Positions 50,783 to 59,720 are shown, counted from the stretch's first letter. The stretch: 64,000 nucleotides of DNA from Anaerosolibacter carboniphilus (GCF_014205875.1 NZ_JACHEN010000010.1:1-64000), one strand, 5' to 3'. Notes: generated from the sequence alone by a model not told the origin. A program made the numbers and translations.

Positions 50783-52618
50783 TTATTTATCTCCTGCTGC
50801 CACTTCTGCATCTGCCAAAATATTTTCAGAGATCTGCAGCTTGTTTAATCGATCAGCCGTAGGAATACCTTGAGCATTCCAACCTCTAAGGCTATAGTAT
50901 TCAGGCAGCAACTCGGACAACCTATGCACATTACCTGCAGAAGGACCTCCAGGAATTGCTTCATTCAATAATCTGCTTGGCAGTGTATCTTGAGAAGGAT
51001 CAATACCTGCTTGGAGGTTGAATAGTTTTTCGATATTCCAAATTCTCTCGCCAGCATCCAATACAGTTTCAGCTGTCAAGTCAGTGCCAAGAACTGCGTT
51101 TAACATATCAGCATAATCTTGAGCGCCCATGGCAAAGGAAGTAAATAAACATAAGCCAGATGCATCAATGGCAGCTGTTAAGTCCTGGAATATTTTTGCC
51201 CATAATGCTTTGCCTTCTAAAGTGAAGCGGTCAAGCTTCTCTGGTAATCCAAGGATTTCAGGAGAGATTAAGTAACCTCTTACGTGGCAACCGCCTCGAT
51301 TTGAAGTAGCATACTGCAATCCATGGCCTTGAATACCTCTTGGATCATAGGCAGGGAGCTCTTGCTTCTTAACGGTCATGGAATACTCAGGTACACCATA
51401 CATTTCAGCAAGTCTATAGGAACCTTCGGCAAGCTTGTCACCCAAGCCATCTCTTAAGCCCATGCGTTTTGTCCATTCGATGACTGCTTCAGCATCACCA
51501 AACTGAAGGCTAATGCCATTCAACTCATCATCCTTGATGTAGCCTTTTTCATAAAGCTCCATGGCGGCTGCGATGGTAGCACCGGCAGAAATTGTATCCA
51601 ATCCCATCTCATTACACCAATAGTTTGCCTTGATAACAGAACCTAGATCGGATACGCCACAGTCTGAACCGAACGCCCAAATTGTTTCATACTCAGGTCC
51701 GCCGCCTTCGATGTCATCAACCTTGCAGTAGCGTCCACAGGCAATTGGGCAACGATAGCATGGATCTTTCTTCACCAAATATTTTTCAGCTAAGGTCTCC
51801 CCGCTGATTTCTTCCGCTTTATCGAAAACTGAAGTTTGGAAGTTGTTTGTAGGGAAAACACCATTTTCATTGATAATATTAACGAGTACAGCTGTTCCAT
51901 AGGCAGGAAGGCCTTGACCTGTAACACCGTTTTCGCGGATTTTCTTTGTACAGCTAGATACAACTTCTTTCAATTGATCACCGTTGAATAACTGAACTTT
52001 TTGGCTTCCTTTTACAACGATGGCTTTTAGGTTCTTAGAACCCATGACAGCACCAACGCCGGAACGTCCTGCAGCGCGGTCGTAATCATTCATAATAGCA
52101 GCAAGTTTAGATAATTTTTCACCAGCAGGTCCAATTGTGAGAACCTTTGCCTTCTCAACACATTCTTTTTCGAGAATTTCAGTTGTTTCAGATACAACTT
52201 TACCCCAGAGATGAGCAGCATCTTTAATTTCGATTTGATCGTCTACGATATTCAGATAAACAGGTGCATCGGCCTTACCTTCAACAATAATCATATCAAA
52301 GCCGCTGAATTTTAATTCTGCACCCCAGTATCCACCAGAGTTAGAGCATGCTACTGTTCCTGTAAGTGGTGATTTGGTAACTACCATGTATCGACCACCA
52401 GTAGGTGTTGGTGTACCTGTCAAAGGCCCTGTAATGAAGATCAATTTATTTTCCGGACTAAGGGGTTCGACTTCTGGGCTGACTTCTTCGCATAGTATTT
52501 TTGTTCCTAATCCTCTACCACCGATGTATTTTTTTGCTTTTTCTACATCTAAAGCTTCAACCTTCCAGCTTTTTTCATTAAGATTAACTCTTAAAATTTT
52601 TCCAGTATATCCGTACAT
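50783..52618 (-). CDS. aor: Tungsten-containing aldehyde:ferredoxin oxidoreductase
   Basis: This 611-aa cytosolic enzyme oxidises aldehydes to carboxylic acids with ferredoxin, or runs in reverse to reduce acids. It carries a tungsten bis-pterin and a [4Fe-4S] cluster. The N-terminal AFOR domain has IGGRGLGTKIL and the pterin-contacting RAAGRSGVGAVMGSKNLKAIVVKG. Cluster ligands are C287, C290 and C294 (CYRCPIAC) and C490 (GLCLFTSF), matching the family C-X2-C-X3-C...C pattern. AAAGGGGGA lies 7 nt before the ATG. Transcription probably starts from the -24/-12 promoter just upstream, under the sigma-54 activator encoded next door. Substrates cannot be told from sequence; the iron alcohol dehydrogenase nearby suggests acetaldehyde/ethanol. 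Confidence 0.95.
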   Translation of the reverse strand: MYGYTGKILRVNLNEKSWKVEALDVEKAKKYIGGRGLGTKILCEEVSPEVEPLSPENKLIFITGPLTGTPTPTGGRYMVVTKSPLTGTVACSNSGGYWGAELKFSGFDMIIVEGKADAPVYLNIVDDQIEIKDAAHLWGKVVSETTEILEKECVEKAKVLTIGPAGEKLSKLAAIMNDYDRAAGRSGVGAVMGSKNLKAIVVKGSQKVQLFNGDQLKEVVSSCTKKIRENGVTGQGLPAYGTAVLVNIINENGVFPTNNFQTSVFDKAEEISGETLAEKYLVKKDPCYRCPIACGRYCKVDDIEGGGPEYETIWAFGSDCGVSDLGSVIKANYWCNEMGLDTISAGATIAAAMELYEKGYIKDDELNGISLQFGDAEAVIEWTKRMGLRDGLGDKLAEGSYRLAEMYGVPEYSMTVKKQELPAYDPRGIQGHGLQYATSNRGGCHVRGYLISPEILGLPEKLDRFTLEGKALWAKIFQDLTAAIDASGLCLFTSFAMGAQDYADMLNAVLGTDLTAETVLDAGERIWNIEKLFNLQAGIDPSQDTLPSRLLNEAIPGGPSAGNVHRLSELLPEYYSLRGWNAQGIPTADRLNKLQISENILADAEVAAGDK

Positions 52619-52658
52619 TTGAATCCCCCTTTATTTTATTTTGGTCATCTAGAGATAA

Positions 52659-52674
52659 TGCAAAGCTGATGCCA
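52659..52674 (-). promoter_or_regulatory. Sigma-54 (-24/-12) promoter of aldehyde oxidoreductase
   Basis: On the minus strand, TGGCATCAGCTTTGCA fits TGGCAYR-N4-TTGCW with the GG and GC doublets 10 nt apart, as required for sigma-54. It lies ~40 bp upstream of the aor start codon and directly downstream of the terminator that ends the activator gene. Confidence 0.82.
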
Positions 52675-52683
52675 AAAAAAGAA

Positions 52684-52702
52684 ACCCCTAAAGAATAGGG
52701 GT
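52684..52702 (-). terminator. Terminator of the sigma-54 activator gene
   Basis: On the minus strand, ACCCCTA and TAGGGGT form a 7-bp stem followed by TTTCTTTTTTT. It insulates aor from readthrough. Confidence 0.75.
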
Positions 52703-52719
52703 GTTAGATAAAAGGTGTT

Positions 52720-54675
52720 CTAAAACAGAACAGCACGCGGTGAATATGTATGTTCTAAATCGGAACAATGTTCAAAAATGGAACAATCGATGTTAAACTT
52801 TTCAATTTTACGATAAAGGGTGTTTCTTCCAATATCTAAAGCTTCGGCTGCTAAGGAAATATTTCCTTTGAATTTTCTTAGAACATAAAGAATATGTTGA
52901 TGTTCCAGATGTTCCAGTTTAAGACAAGAATCCTCTAATCTGGAAGAAACAGGTTGAACACCGGTAGTCTTTTTACTCATATCCAAGGGTAGGGATTCTG
53001 TGTTGATGATCAATTCCACGATGTTCTCCAATTCCCGAATATTTCCAGGCCAATCGTATTGGAGTAAGTGCTCCATATACTCAAAGGGGATTGCTACCTT
53101 CCGTTTATTTAAACGTTTGGCGATGGTATCCATAAAATAGTCGATGAGAAGGGGGATATCCTCTTTACGTTCACGAAGGGGGCAAAGATAAATGGGCAAG
53201 ACATTGAGTCGATAGTATAGATCTTTTCGGAAATTGCCCATTTCCACTTCCTTACGCAAGTCTTTGTTTGTGGCAGCAATGATTCTTACATTTACAGGAA
53301 TCTGTTTTGCACTGCCAATTCTTGAGACGATACCCTCTTCAATAACCCTTAGGAGATTTGGTTGCATTTCCAAGGGCATTTCACCAATCTCATCTAGAAA
53401 GATGGTACCACCGTTAGCCATCTCGAACTTGCCAGGATTTCCCCCTCGCTTTGCTCCTGTGAAAGCGCCTTCTTCATAACCAAATAGTTCGGATTCGATA
53501 AGGTTACGGGGAATCGCACCGCAATTTACAGCGACGAAGGCTTCTTCATTACGATTGCCATGATTATGAATAGATTGAGCAAATACCTCTTTACCAGTGC
53601 CGCTTTCACCCAAAATCAGAATTGTAGATTTGCTATCAGCAATTTTTTTTGCATAATCAATATTCAAGAGAAACCGTTCATTCTTTCCAATGATTTTATT
53701 AAAGGTATAGATGGCATGACGATCAGCGATTCTGTTCGCTAATTTACGAACTTTTTTTACTTCCTTAAACACGCAGATAATCTGTTTAAGGCCCTTTTCC
53801 TTATCGATCAGTGGGTAGGCGCTAAGGCTAAATTGAAGTTTATTCTTTCGAGCATTGACATAGACATCTTCATCGACAAAAGTTTCTCTCGAGAATAAGG
53901 TAGTTTTGACACGATCCCAGCCTTCGAAGATCTCCCAAGTTTTCATTTTCAAGATTTCATTTTCTCTAAAACCAAACATTTCTGTGACGTGCATGTTGGC
54001 TGATTGAATCGCACCAGATAGATCACAGGTTAGAATACCAGCGGGAATGGAATCGATAATGGTTTCAATATGCTGTTTTGCTAGCACCAATTTTTCTGTA
54101 TAACTTTTGACTTCCAACATTTTTTCGATGGCATTGGCTGCAGCGACTACCATCCCTAAGGTGTGGGAATGGACGAGCTCACTATAACCTGTCAAATCTA
54201 AAACACCAATGATCTTTCCCTCTGGGTCTCGAATGGGGGAAGCGGAACAGGTCCAACGATGATAGGCCTTTATAAAGTGTTCTTTCCCTGAAACCTGAAC
54301 GGGCATTTCTTCTGCCAAGGCAGTCCCCATGGCATTGGTTCCTATATGCTGCTCATCCATATAGGAACCAGGCACCATTTTAAAGTCAAAGGCTTCGGAT
54401 AGGATACCTTCATCTCCAATGACACTGAGAATACAGCCTTCTTCATCGGTAAGGATGGAAAAAAAGTTGGAACCTTTTACAAAACCATAAAGCTGATTCA
54501 TGAATGGTTCAGCAGCAACCATCAGATCTCTTTTTTCCTCCAGCTTTCTTCGCAATGCATCGTCGGACAAGATTTTGCTGCTAAAGACCCTTGTAATGTC
54601 AATACCCATCTCTTGACATCGGGTGTGGGAAAGCGAAATATATTTTTTTTCCATGATCATTTGCATGTGCTTCAA
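52720..54675 (-). CDS. AcoR-like sigma-54-dependent transcriptional activator
   Basis: This ~651-aa regulator has an N-terminal GAF-like sensor (about 60-185, LTDEEGCILSVIGDE to GVLDLTG), a PAS domain (about 205-310), and a sigma-54 AAA+ domain with Walker A GESGTGKE and the sigma-54-contacting GAFTGA loop. A C-terminal Fis-type helix-turn-helix (NISLAAEALDIGRNTLYRKI) follows. The layout matches AcoR/DhaR-type activators of acetoin, aldehyde or alcohol metabolism. There is no receiver domain, so it senses a ligand directly. The start is uncertain: TTG at 54675 follows GGGGGGA, while ATG at 54708 has no ribosome site and ATG at 54666 is also possible. It sits upstream of aor, whose promoter is of the sigma-54 type. 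Confidence 0.9.
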   Translation of the reverse strand: MKHMQMIMEKKYISLSHTRCQEMGIDITRVFSSKILSDDALRRKLEEKRDLMVAAEPFMNQLYGFVKGSNFFSILTDEEGCILSVIGDEGILSEAFDFKMVPGSYMDEQHIGTNAMGTALAEEMPVQVSGKEHFIKAYHRWTCSASPIRDPEGKIIGVLDLTGYSELVHSHTLGMVVAAANAIEKMLEVKSYTEKLVLAKQHIETIIDSIPAGILTCDLSGAIQSANMHVTEMFGFRENEILKMKTWEIFEGWDRVKTTLFSRETFVDEDVYVNARKNKLQFSLSAYPLIDKEKGLKQIICVFKEVKKVRKLANRIADRHAIYTFNKIIGKNERFLLNIDYAKKIADSKSTILILGESGTGKEVFAQSIHNHGNRNEEAFVAVNCGAIPRNLIESELFGYEEGAFTGAKRGGNPGKFEMANGGTIFLDEIGEMPLEMQPNLLRVIEEGIVSRIGSAKQIPVNVRIIAATNKDLRKEVEMGNFRKDLYYRLNVLPIYLCPLRERKEDIPLLIDYFMDTIAKRLNKRKVAIPFEYMEHLLQYDWPGNIRELENIVELIINTESLPLDMSKKTTGVQPVSSRLEDSCLKLEHLEHQHILYVLRKFKGNISLAAEALDIGRNTLYRKIEKFNIDCSIFEHCSDLEHTYSPRAVLF

Positions 54676-54990
54676 CCAAATCCCCCCAGACAGATAAATA
54701 TTTACCATAAGAAGTGAAGAGTACTATAAAAAATATTTAATAGAAAATTCGAAAAATATTCTACTCCATTATACCGCAATCTTGAAATGAAATAAATCAG
54801 AAATCGTTGAAGCGATAAAGGAGATGCAATATTCCTAATTTTCCCCAAGGCAACACAAAGGACAAAAGATATGCTAAAATTGAATGGGTTAATCCAAAAC
54901 TCATCGACGATTTGGTGACGAAGGATTCGTATAGTGGTTTTGAGTGTATTTGAAATATATAAAGGGCATGAATAGGAAGGGAAGAAGCAA

Positions 54991-55860
54991 ATGGAAGGAA
55001 AAAACTATCTAACACCTGGGGAAATTGCTGAAACTACAATTCAAACAGGTATGAAAAAAGTAAAGCTAACATGGGTGCATCAACTGCTTTTGGGAATTCT
55101 GGCCGGTGCGTTTATTGCATTTGCAGCAGAGGGCTCTAATATGGCTGCCTTTAATTTATTTGCCAAGCCAGAGACCTATGGGCTTGGAAAGGTATTGGCA
55201 GGGGCTATTTTTGGAACAGGTCTAATGTTGGTAGTATTGGCCGGAGGAGAACTTTTTACTGGCAATACGTTGATTGTCATGGGGATTTTAGATGGCAAGG
55301 TAAAGCTCCAGGATATGTTGAAAAACTGGTTTTTTGTCTATTTGGGAAACTTTATCGGTTCCCTTCTGATCGCCCATATGATGGTGCAATCGGGGTTGAT
55401 GAATAGCGGTGCCAATGTATTGGGGGGGGTGACCATCAAAATAGCATCCTATAAGGTAGGGCTTACCTTTATACAAGCATTCTATCTCGGCATCATGTGT
55501 AACTGGCTAGTTTGTTTGGCTGTATGGTTGGCTTATGGTGCCAAAGACATGGTGGGAAAAATATTTGGTATCTTTTTCCCTATATGGCTATTCATCACGT
55601 CAGGGTTCGAGCATAGCATTGCCAATATGTACTATATTCCCGCAGGAATTATGGCAAAATCAAATCCAGCTTGGGCAGAGGCTTCCCATCTGGCCGGAGA
55701 AAAGCTGTCCCATTTAAACTGGGGTACGTTTATTATAAATAATTTGATTCCTGTAACATTAGGAAACATCGTAGGCGGAAGTTTGTTTGTTGGAGGGGTT
55801 TACTGGTTTGTCTACATGAAAAAGAATGAGAAAAAAGAAGCAACGAAAATAGTCGCTTAA
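54991..55860 (+). CDS. Formate/nitrite transporter family channel
   Basis: This 289-aa protein has six membrane helices of the FNT fold, a pentameric channel for formate, nitrite or related small anions. Family motifs are LAGGELFTGN, VYLGNFIGSL and GFEHSIANMYYIP. AGGAAGGGAAG lies 7 nt before the ATG. It is transcribed divergently from the sigma-54 activator and convergently with the iron alcohol dehydrogenase. I searched the 280-bp upstream gap for a -24/-12 promoter and found none convincing. Next to aldehyde/alcohol oxidation genes it more likely moves formate or acetate-like anions than nitrite, but that is inference. Confidence 0.92.
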   Translation: MEGKNYLTPGEIAETTIQTGMKKVKLTWVHQLLLGILAGAFIAFAAEGSNMAAFNLFAKPETYGLGKVLAGAIFGTGLMLVVLAGGELFTGNTLIVMGILDGKVKLQDMLKNWFFVYLGNFIGSLLIAHMMVQSGLMNSGANVLGGVTIKIASYKVGLTFIQAFYLGIMCNWLVCLAVWLAYGAKDMVGKIFGIFFPIWLFITSGFEHSIANMYYIPAGIMAKSNPAWAEASHLAGEKLSHLNWGTFIINNLIPVTLGNIVGGSLFVGGVYWFVYMKKNEKKEATKIVA

Positions 55861-55868
55861 TGGGCCTA

Positions 55869-55914
55869 TAAATAGAAATAGGGTGAGAAAGATTTCTCAC
55901 CCTATTTCTATTTA
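55869..55914. terminator. Bidirectional terminator with perfect 22-bp stem
   Basis: The arms at 55869-55890 and 55893-55914 are exact reverse complements, with core AGGGTGAGAAA/TTTCTCACCCT and AT-rich bases. It lies between the convergent transporter and alcohol dehydrogenase genes; each strand supplies a T-rich distal arm. Confidence 0.8.
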
Positions 55915-55917
55915 TGA

Positions 55918-57069
55918 TCACATGGCATTCTTGAATATTTGAATCACCTCTTGCAATGTAGCCAGGCGAGGATTTGTCAATTGACAGGCGTCTTTCTTTG
56001 CATTGACAGCCATGATCTCGAAGTCTTCTTCTTTCACACCTAACGCAGCAAGACCTGAAGGAATACCCACGGATACGGATAGTTTTTTAATGGCTTCAAT
56101 AGATTTTTGGGCAGCTTCATTCACAGAAAGCCCTTCTACATTTTCGCCCATGGCAATGGCGATATCTCTGAAACGATCGGCACAGGCAATCAAGTTAAAC
56201 TGTTCTACATGGGGCAGAAGGATGGCATTACATACGCCGTGAGGTAGGTTATAGAAACCACCCAACTGGTGAGCCATGGCATGGACATAACCTAGGGAAG
56301 CATTGTTGAATGCCATTCCGCCTAAGAATTGGGCGTAGGCCATTTTTTCTCTTGCTAACATATTGGTACCGTTTGCAACAGCAGCAGGTAGATACTTCGA
56401 AATAAGCTGAATTGCCATAAGGGCAGCGGAATCTGTTAATGGCGTAGCCGCAATTGAAACATAGGCTTCAATGGCATGGGTCAAAGCATCCATTCCTGTA
56501 GCAGCAGTTAAAGCTGGTGGCATGCCAGCCATCAATTCTGGATCATTAATAGAAAGGGCAGGTGTTACACGCCAATCAACGATGGCCATTTTAACTTTTC
56601 TGCTTGTATCTGTAATGATACAGAAACGAGTCATTTCAGATGCTGTTCCAGCCGTTGTATTTACTGCGATAAAAGGAACCATAGGATTTGAAGAGCGGTC
56701 TACACCTTCATAATCATGGATTTTTCCTCCGTTTGCAGCCAAAAGGCCAATGCCTTTTGCACAGTCATGGGAAGAACCGCCGCCAAGGGATACAATGGCA
56801 TCACATTTTTCTTCTTGCCATACGTTAAAGCCCGCATCCACATTGTGATCTGTTGGATTTGGCTCTGCACCGCCAAAAACTACAGCTTGAAGTCCGGTAT
56901 TCTCAAGAATGGACTTGATTTTATCAGCTACACCCATTTTTACAAGACCAGCGTCTGTGACGACCAAAACCTTATTGCCCCCTAAAATCTTCATCCGACT
57001 GCCCACTTCATTTACACATCCTGCACCAATTAGATTTACCGTAGGAATAAAATATGCACTTACTGCCAT
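55918..57069 (-). CDS. Iron-containing alcohol dehydrogenase (group III)
   Basis: This 383-aa NAD(P)-dependent dehydrogenase interconverts alcohols and aldehydes in the cytosol. The N-terminal dinucleotide domain has the [13 protein letters not shown] motif. The iron-binding domain carries D-x3-H ([14 protein letters not shown]) and the later histidines in [20 protein letters not shown], all conserved. Length is normal for the family. AAGGGGGAAA precedes the ATG. Linked to aldehyde:ferredoxin oxidoreductase, it would provide or consume aldehyde, coupling ferredoxin and NAD(P)H pools. The 5' leader contains two further consensus ribosome sites far from this start. Confidence 0.94.
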   Translation of the reverse strand: MAVSAYFIPTVNLIGAGCVNEVGSRMKILGGNKVLVVTDAGLVKMGVADKIKSILENTGLQAVVFGGAEPNPTDHNVDAGFNVWQEEKCDAIVSLGGGSSHDCAKGIGLLAANGGKIHDYEGVDRSSNPMVPFIAVNTTAGTASEMTRFCIITDTSRKVKMAIVDWRVTPALSINDPELMAGMPPALTAATGMDALTHAIEAYVSIAATPLTDSAALMAIQLISKYLPAAVANGTNMLAREKMAYAQFLGGMAFNNASLGYVHAMAHQLGGFYNLPHGVCNAILLPHVEQFNLIACADRFRDIAIAMGENVEGLSVNEAAQKSIEAIKKLSVSVGIPSGLAALGVKEEDFEIMAVNAKKDACQLTNPRLATLQEVIQIFKNAM

Positions 57070-57599
57070 GAGAATTTCCCCCTTTTTAAATTAAATAAGA
57101 TCATGATAAAATAAAGTCATGTCTTAAATGTCAAAGAATGCATCCAAATAGAGCAATCCTCACCTCCTTAGATATTTTGATTTTTGGTGGTATAAACATA
57201 CCTCCTTTCATAAAAGAGTAAATGACTATAATAAAACAGTTAAATTTCGTTATGCTAGATTCTATTCCCTGTGGGGAGGGGAGTAGTTTTTCTACAGTGA
57301 GGCGCGTTATTTCAATAAGATATTATAAGAATATTTTTAAAATTAAAACAATTATTATTTTAATGACAAGTGAACGCTATAAAATCTTTATCTACCTATC
57401 TGATAAAAAATAGAAATTTCTTGATTTTTACAATTAATATAGCAAAAAATATAATAAAGTTATAAAGTAAATTATATTTTCTTTAAAGAAACTGATTATT
57501 TTTTAATTAACGATTTGGAAATATAACCGAATATGACGAACATGACAAATACAATTTCATTGTGAAGTGGCCAAAAAGAGGGGAAAGGGGGAAACGCAT
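57070..57599. other. 530-bp AT-rich divergent intergenic region
   Basis: This gap separates the leftward alcohol dehydrogenase gene from rightward mobA. On the minus strand it has two near-perfect ribosome sites: AAAGGAGGT, at about 57200-57208, and AAGGAGGTGAGG, at about 57163-57174. Only very short frames (10-26 codons) follow them. A G-rich stretch (GTGGGGAGGGGAGTAG) lies at 57271-57286. I see no complete gene, no clear -24/-12 promoter and no recognised riboswitch here. Confidence 0.5.
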
Positions 57600-58199
57600 T
57601 TGGAAATGAACACTGCCATATTGCTAGCAGGTGGTAAGAGCCGCAGGATGGGATTTGATAAAAGATTTATTGAGATAGAGAATAAGACAATGGTCGATTT
57701 TCAGATTGAAAGATTATATAAAGCATTTCAAAGAATTCTTTTGATTACAGATGATAGACGGCTTTTTTCCGGCTGTTCTTGTGAAGTGATTGAAGATGAG
57801 TTTAAGGACATTGGGGTTCTTGGGGGGCTTTATACAGGACTGAAAAATTCATATACGATCTATAACTATGTTCTAGCCTGTGACATGCCAAGCATAAACT
57901 ACAATTATATCGAATATATGAAGGAATTGCTTAGGGAAGCACCGAAAGAATATGATGGGCTGGTTACTCGATATGGAGAGTGGATCGAACCCTTTAACGC
58001 TTTTTATCACAAAAATTTGATACATCCATTAAAGGATGCCATCGAAGATGGTCATAAGCGGATATCTTTCGTTTTAAAAAAATGTGATGTTTTATATGTG
58101 GATGAGAGGACTGCCAGGAGCTTTAGCCCAGATTGGAGAATGTTTACAAACTTAAATTCAGAAGATGATCTGAAGAAATATTTGCAGAAGAAAGATTAA
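57600..58199 (+). CDS. mobA: Molybdenum cofactor guanylyltransferase MobA-like
   Basis: This 199-aa nucleotidyltransferase has the N-terminal motif ILLAGGKSRRMGFDKRFIEI, the GTP-binding signature of MobA, and VLACDMPSINYNYI with the metal-binding Asp. MobA attaches GMP to molybdopterin to give bis-MGD cofactor. The start is a TTG at 57600 with AAAGGGGGA 7 nt upstream; a GTG at 57567 lies upstream of that site. It precedes the moeA operon but is separated from it by 273 bp holding a riboswitch-like leader, so it is independently transcribed. The usual tungsten AOR cofactor lacks a nucleotide, so MobA implies that another, bis-MGD enzyme is encoded elsewhere. Confidence 0.9.
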   Translation: MEMNTAILLAGGKSRRMGFDKRFIEIENKTMVDFQIERLYKAFQRILLITDDRRLFSGCSCEVIEDEFKDIGVLGGLYTGLKNSYTIYNYVLACDMPSINYNYIEYMKELLREAPKEYDGLVTRYGEWIEPFNAFYHKNLIHPLKDAIEDGHKRISFVLKKCDVLYVDERTARSFSPDWRMFTNLNSEDDLKKYLQKKD

Positions 58200-58298
58200 T
58201 TTTCTAAAAAGAAAAAATCTTTGTATGGTTTTTTCCATTTTCGTATGCTATAATTTTTAAAGATTCAGTCAATTTTGAAATTAAAACAAATTGAAGAG

Positions 58299-58397
58299 TT
58301 TTTCCGAGTCATATTTTCTAAAGTATTTTACTAAGAGAATATGACCTTTGGGTACAAGAAGAAATTCTTGCACCTCCCGTAATTTGGAAAGGAAAAA
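58299..58397 (+). promoter_or_regulatory. Candidate Moco/Tuco riboswitch upstream of moeA operon
   Basis: The leader folds as a multistem domain. An outer helix P1 forms from TTTTTCC (58299-58305) and GGAAAAA (58391-58397). A second helix forms from GTCATATT (58308-58315) and AATATGAC (58338-58345). A GAAA-tetraloop hairpin forms from CAAGAA (58355-58360) and TTCTTG (58365-58370). The unpaired signatures CCGAG, CCTTTGGGT and CACCTCCCG agree with my memory of the Moco RNA motif. GAAAGG (58387-58392) can pair with CCTTTC (58421-58426) in the following terminator, giving a ligand-controlled off switch. I cannot tell molybdenum from tungsten sensing. Confidence 0.7.
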
Positions 58398-58412
58398 TAC
58401 TATTTTGCTAAC

Positions 58413-58448
58413 AAAACAATCCTTTCTGGGATTGTTTTTATTGTTTTT
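58413..58448 (+). terminator. Regulated intrinsic terminator of the moeA leader
   Basis: AAAACAATCC (58413-58422) pairs with GGATTGTTTT (58429-58438) and is followed by TATTGTTTTT. It lies 25 bp before the moeA start, so it can only act as an attenuator. Confidence 0.8.
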
Positions 58449-58472
58449 GCTTTGATTAGAGGGGGGCGAATG

Positions 58473-59702
58473 ATGGAGTTGCTGAAAGTAGATACGGTAG
58501 AACAAGTGATGAAAAAGATGGAGGATTATTTTAAAGACTTGGTTTTGGAAGGACAGGAGATACATATTGCAGATGCATTGGGTAGAATTTTGTATGAGGA
58601 TGTCGAAGCCCCTTTAGAGCTTCCTGAGTTTCGGCGTTCAACCGTTGATGGATATGCTGTTTTGGCCAAGGATACTTTTGGAGCTAGTGAAGGACTCCCT
58701 ACTTTTCTGAACAATATAGGCAAGGTTGAAATGGGAAAAAGTACAGAACTAATAGTAAACAGTGGAGAATGTGTATATGTGCCGACGGGTGGTATGTTGC
58801 CTTCTGGGACCGATGCCATGGTGATGATTGAGCATGCGGAACATTTGGACGAGTTGACTTTAGCGGTATATCAGTCTGTTGCACCTGGAGAAAACGTTAT
58901 GCAAGTGGGCGAAGATATCCAAAAGGGAGAAATTTTATTGAAAAGAGGGCGAAAAATAAAAGCTCAGGATATCGGTGCTTTGGCAGCCCTAGGAATCGAA
59001 AAGATAACGGTATTTGAACGGCCAAAGGTTGCTGTCCTTTCAACAGGAGATGAAATCGTTGACCCGTTTTCGAAGGTACAATTGGGACAAATACGTGATA
59101 TCAATACCTATGCCCTATCAGCCATGATAGAAGAATTTGGAGGAGAGATTGTTCATCGCCTTGTCATTCAGGATGAGTACAACCAGTTGAAGGAAAAGGC
59201 AGCAGAAGTTTTGAAAGATTGTCATGTTTTGGTGATTTCAGGGGGCAGCTCTGTTGGCACCAAGGATGTCACAGCAAAAGTAATCAATGATCTTGGAACA
59301 CCAGGGGTTTTTGTGCATGGTATTGCCATAAAGCCAGGGAAGCCAACGATTATTGGGAAGACAAATCATAAGGCAGTTTTTGGGTTGCCAGGTCATCCTG
59401 TATCTGCCATCATTGTTTGCAAAGTGTTTCTCGGATACCTATTGGATCGATTGCAAGCCCAAGAAGCAGGGGAGCATAAGACAATCTATGCCGCTGCCGC
59501 CGCTAACATCCATTCGTCACCTGGAAAAGAGACTTATCAAATGGTCATCTTGGAAGATCAAAATGGCGAGTATTTGGCCAAACCTATACATGGGAAATCC
59601 GGAGCTATCACGTTGCTGACAAAGGCCCATGGCTATATACGTATCGATACCAACAAAGAGGGCATCGAGAAGGGTGAAAAAGTGAAGGTAGTATTATTTT
59701 AG
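58473..59702 (+). CDS. moeA: Molybdopterin molybdenumtransferase MoeA
   Basis: This 409-aa protein inserts molybdate or tungstate into adenylated molybdopterin. Conserved parts are RRSTVDGYAVLAKDTFGAS, the PTGGMLPSGTDAMVMIEH loop, VAVLSTGDEIVDPF, ISGGSSVGTKDVT and the GLPGHPVSAI motif. ATG at 58473 follows GAGGGGGG at suitable spacing; an ATG at 58470 and a TTG at 58452 are alternatives. It is the first gene of the cofactor operon and is controlled by the riboswitch-like leader. A second, fused MoeA paralogue follows 18 bp downstream, which may allow separate handling of Mo and W. Confidence 0.94.
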   Translation: MELLKVDTVEQVMKKMEDYFKDLVLEGQEIHIADALGRILYEDVEAPLELPEFRRSTVDGYAVLAKDTFGASEGLPTFLNNIGKVEMGKSTELIVNSGECVYVPTGGMLPSGTDAMVMIEHAEHLDELTLAVYQSVAPGENVMQVGEDIQKGEILLKRGRKIKAQDIGALAALGIEKITVFERPKVAVLSTGDEIVDPFSKVQLGQIRDINTYALSAMIEEFGGEIVHRLVIQDEYNQLKEKAAEVLKDCHVLVISGGSSVGTKDVTAKVINDLGTPGVFVHGIAIKPGKPTIIGKTNHKAVFGLPGHPVSAIIVCKVFLGYLLDRLQAQEAGEHKTIYAAAAANIHSSPGKETYQMVILEDQNGEYLAKPIHGKSGAITLLTKAHGYIRIDTNKEGIEKGEKVKVVLF

Positions 59703-59720
59703 GGAAGGGGGAGAGCACAC

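Noticed and set aside
54709..54990. Possible sigma-54 promoter for the formate/nitrite channel gene
   Set aside because: I looked for GG-N10-GC with the surrounding consensus on the plus strand and found no acceptable match.
57241..57340. G-rich stretch with a small GTAG/CTAC hairpin upstream of mobA as a riboswitch
   Set aside because: It does not show the conserved blocks seen in the leader at 58299-58397, and the stem is only four pairs.
57070..57560. Possible sigma-54 promoter for the iron alcohol dehydrogenase
   Set aside because: The best candidate has 11 nt instead of 10 between the GG and GC doublets, which is not functional for sigma-54.
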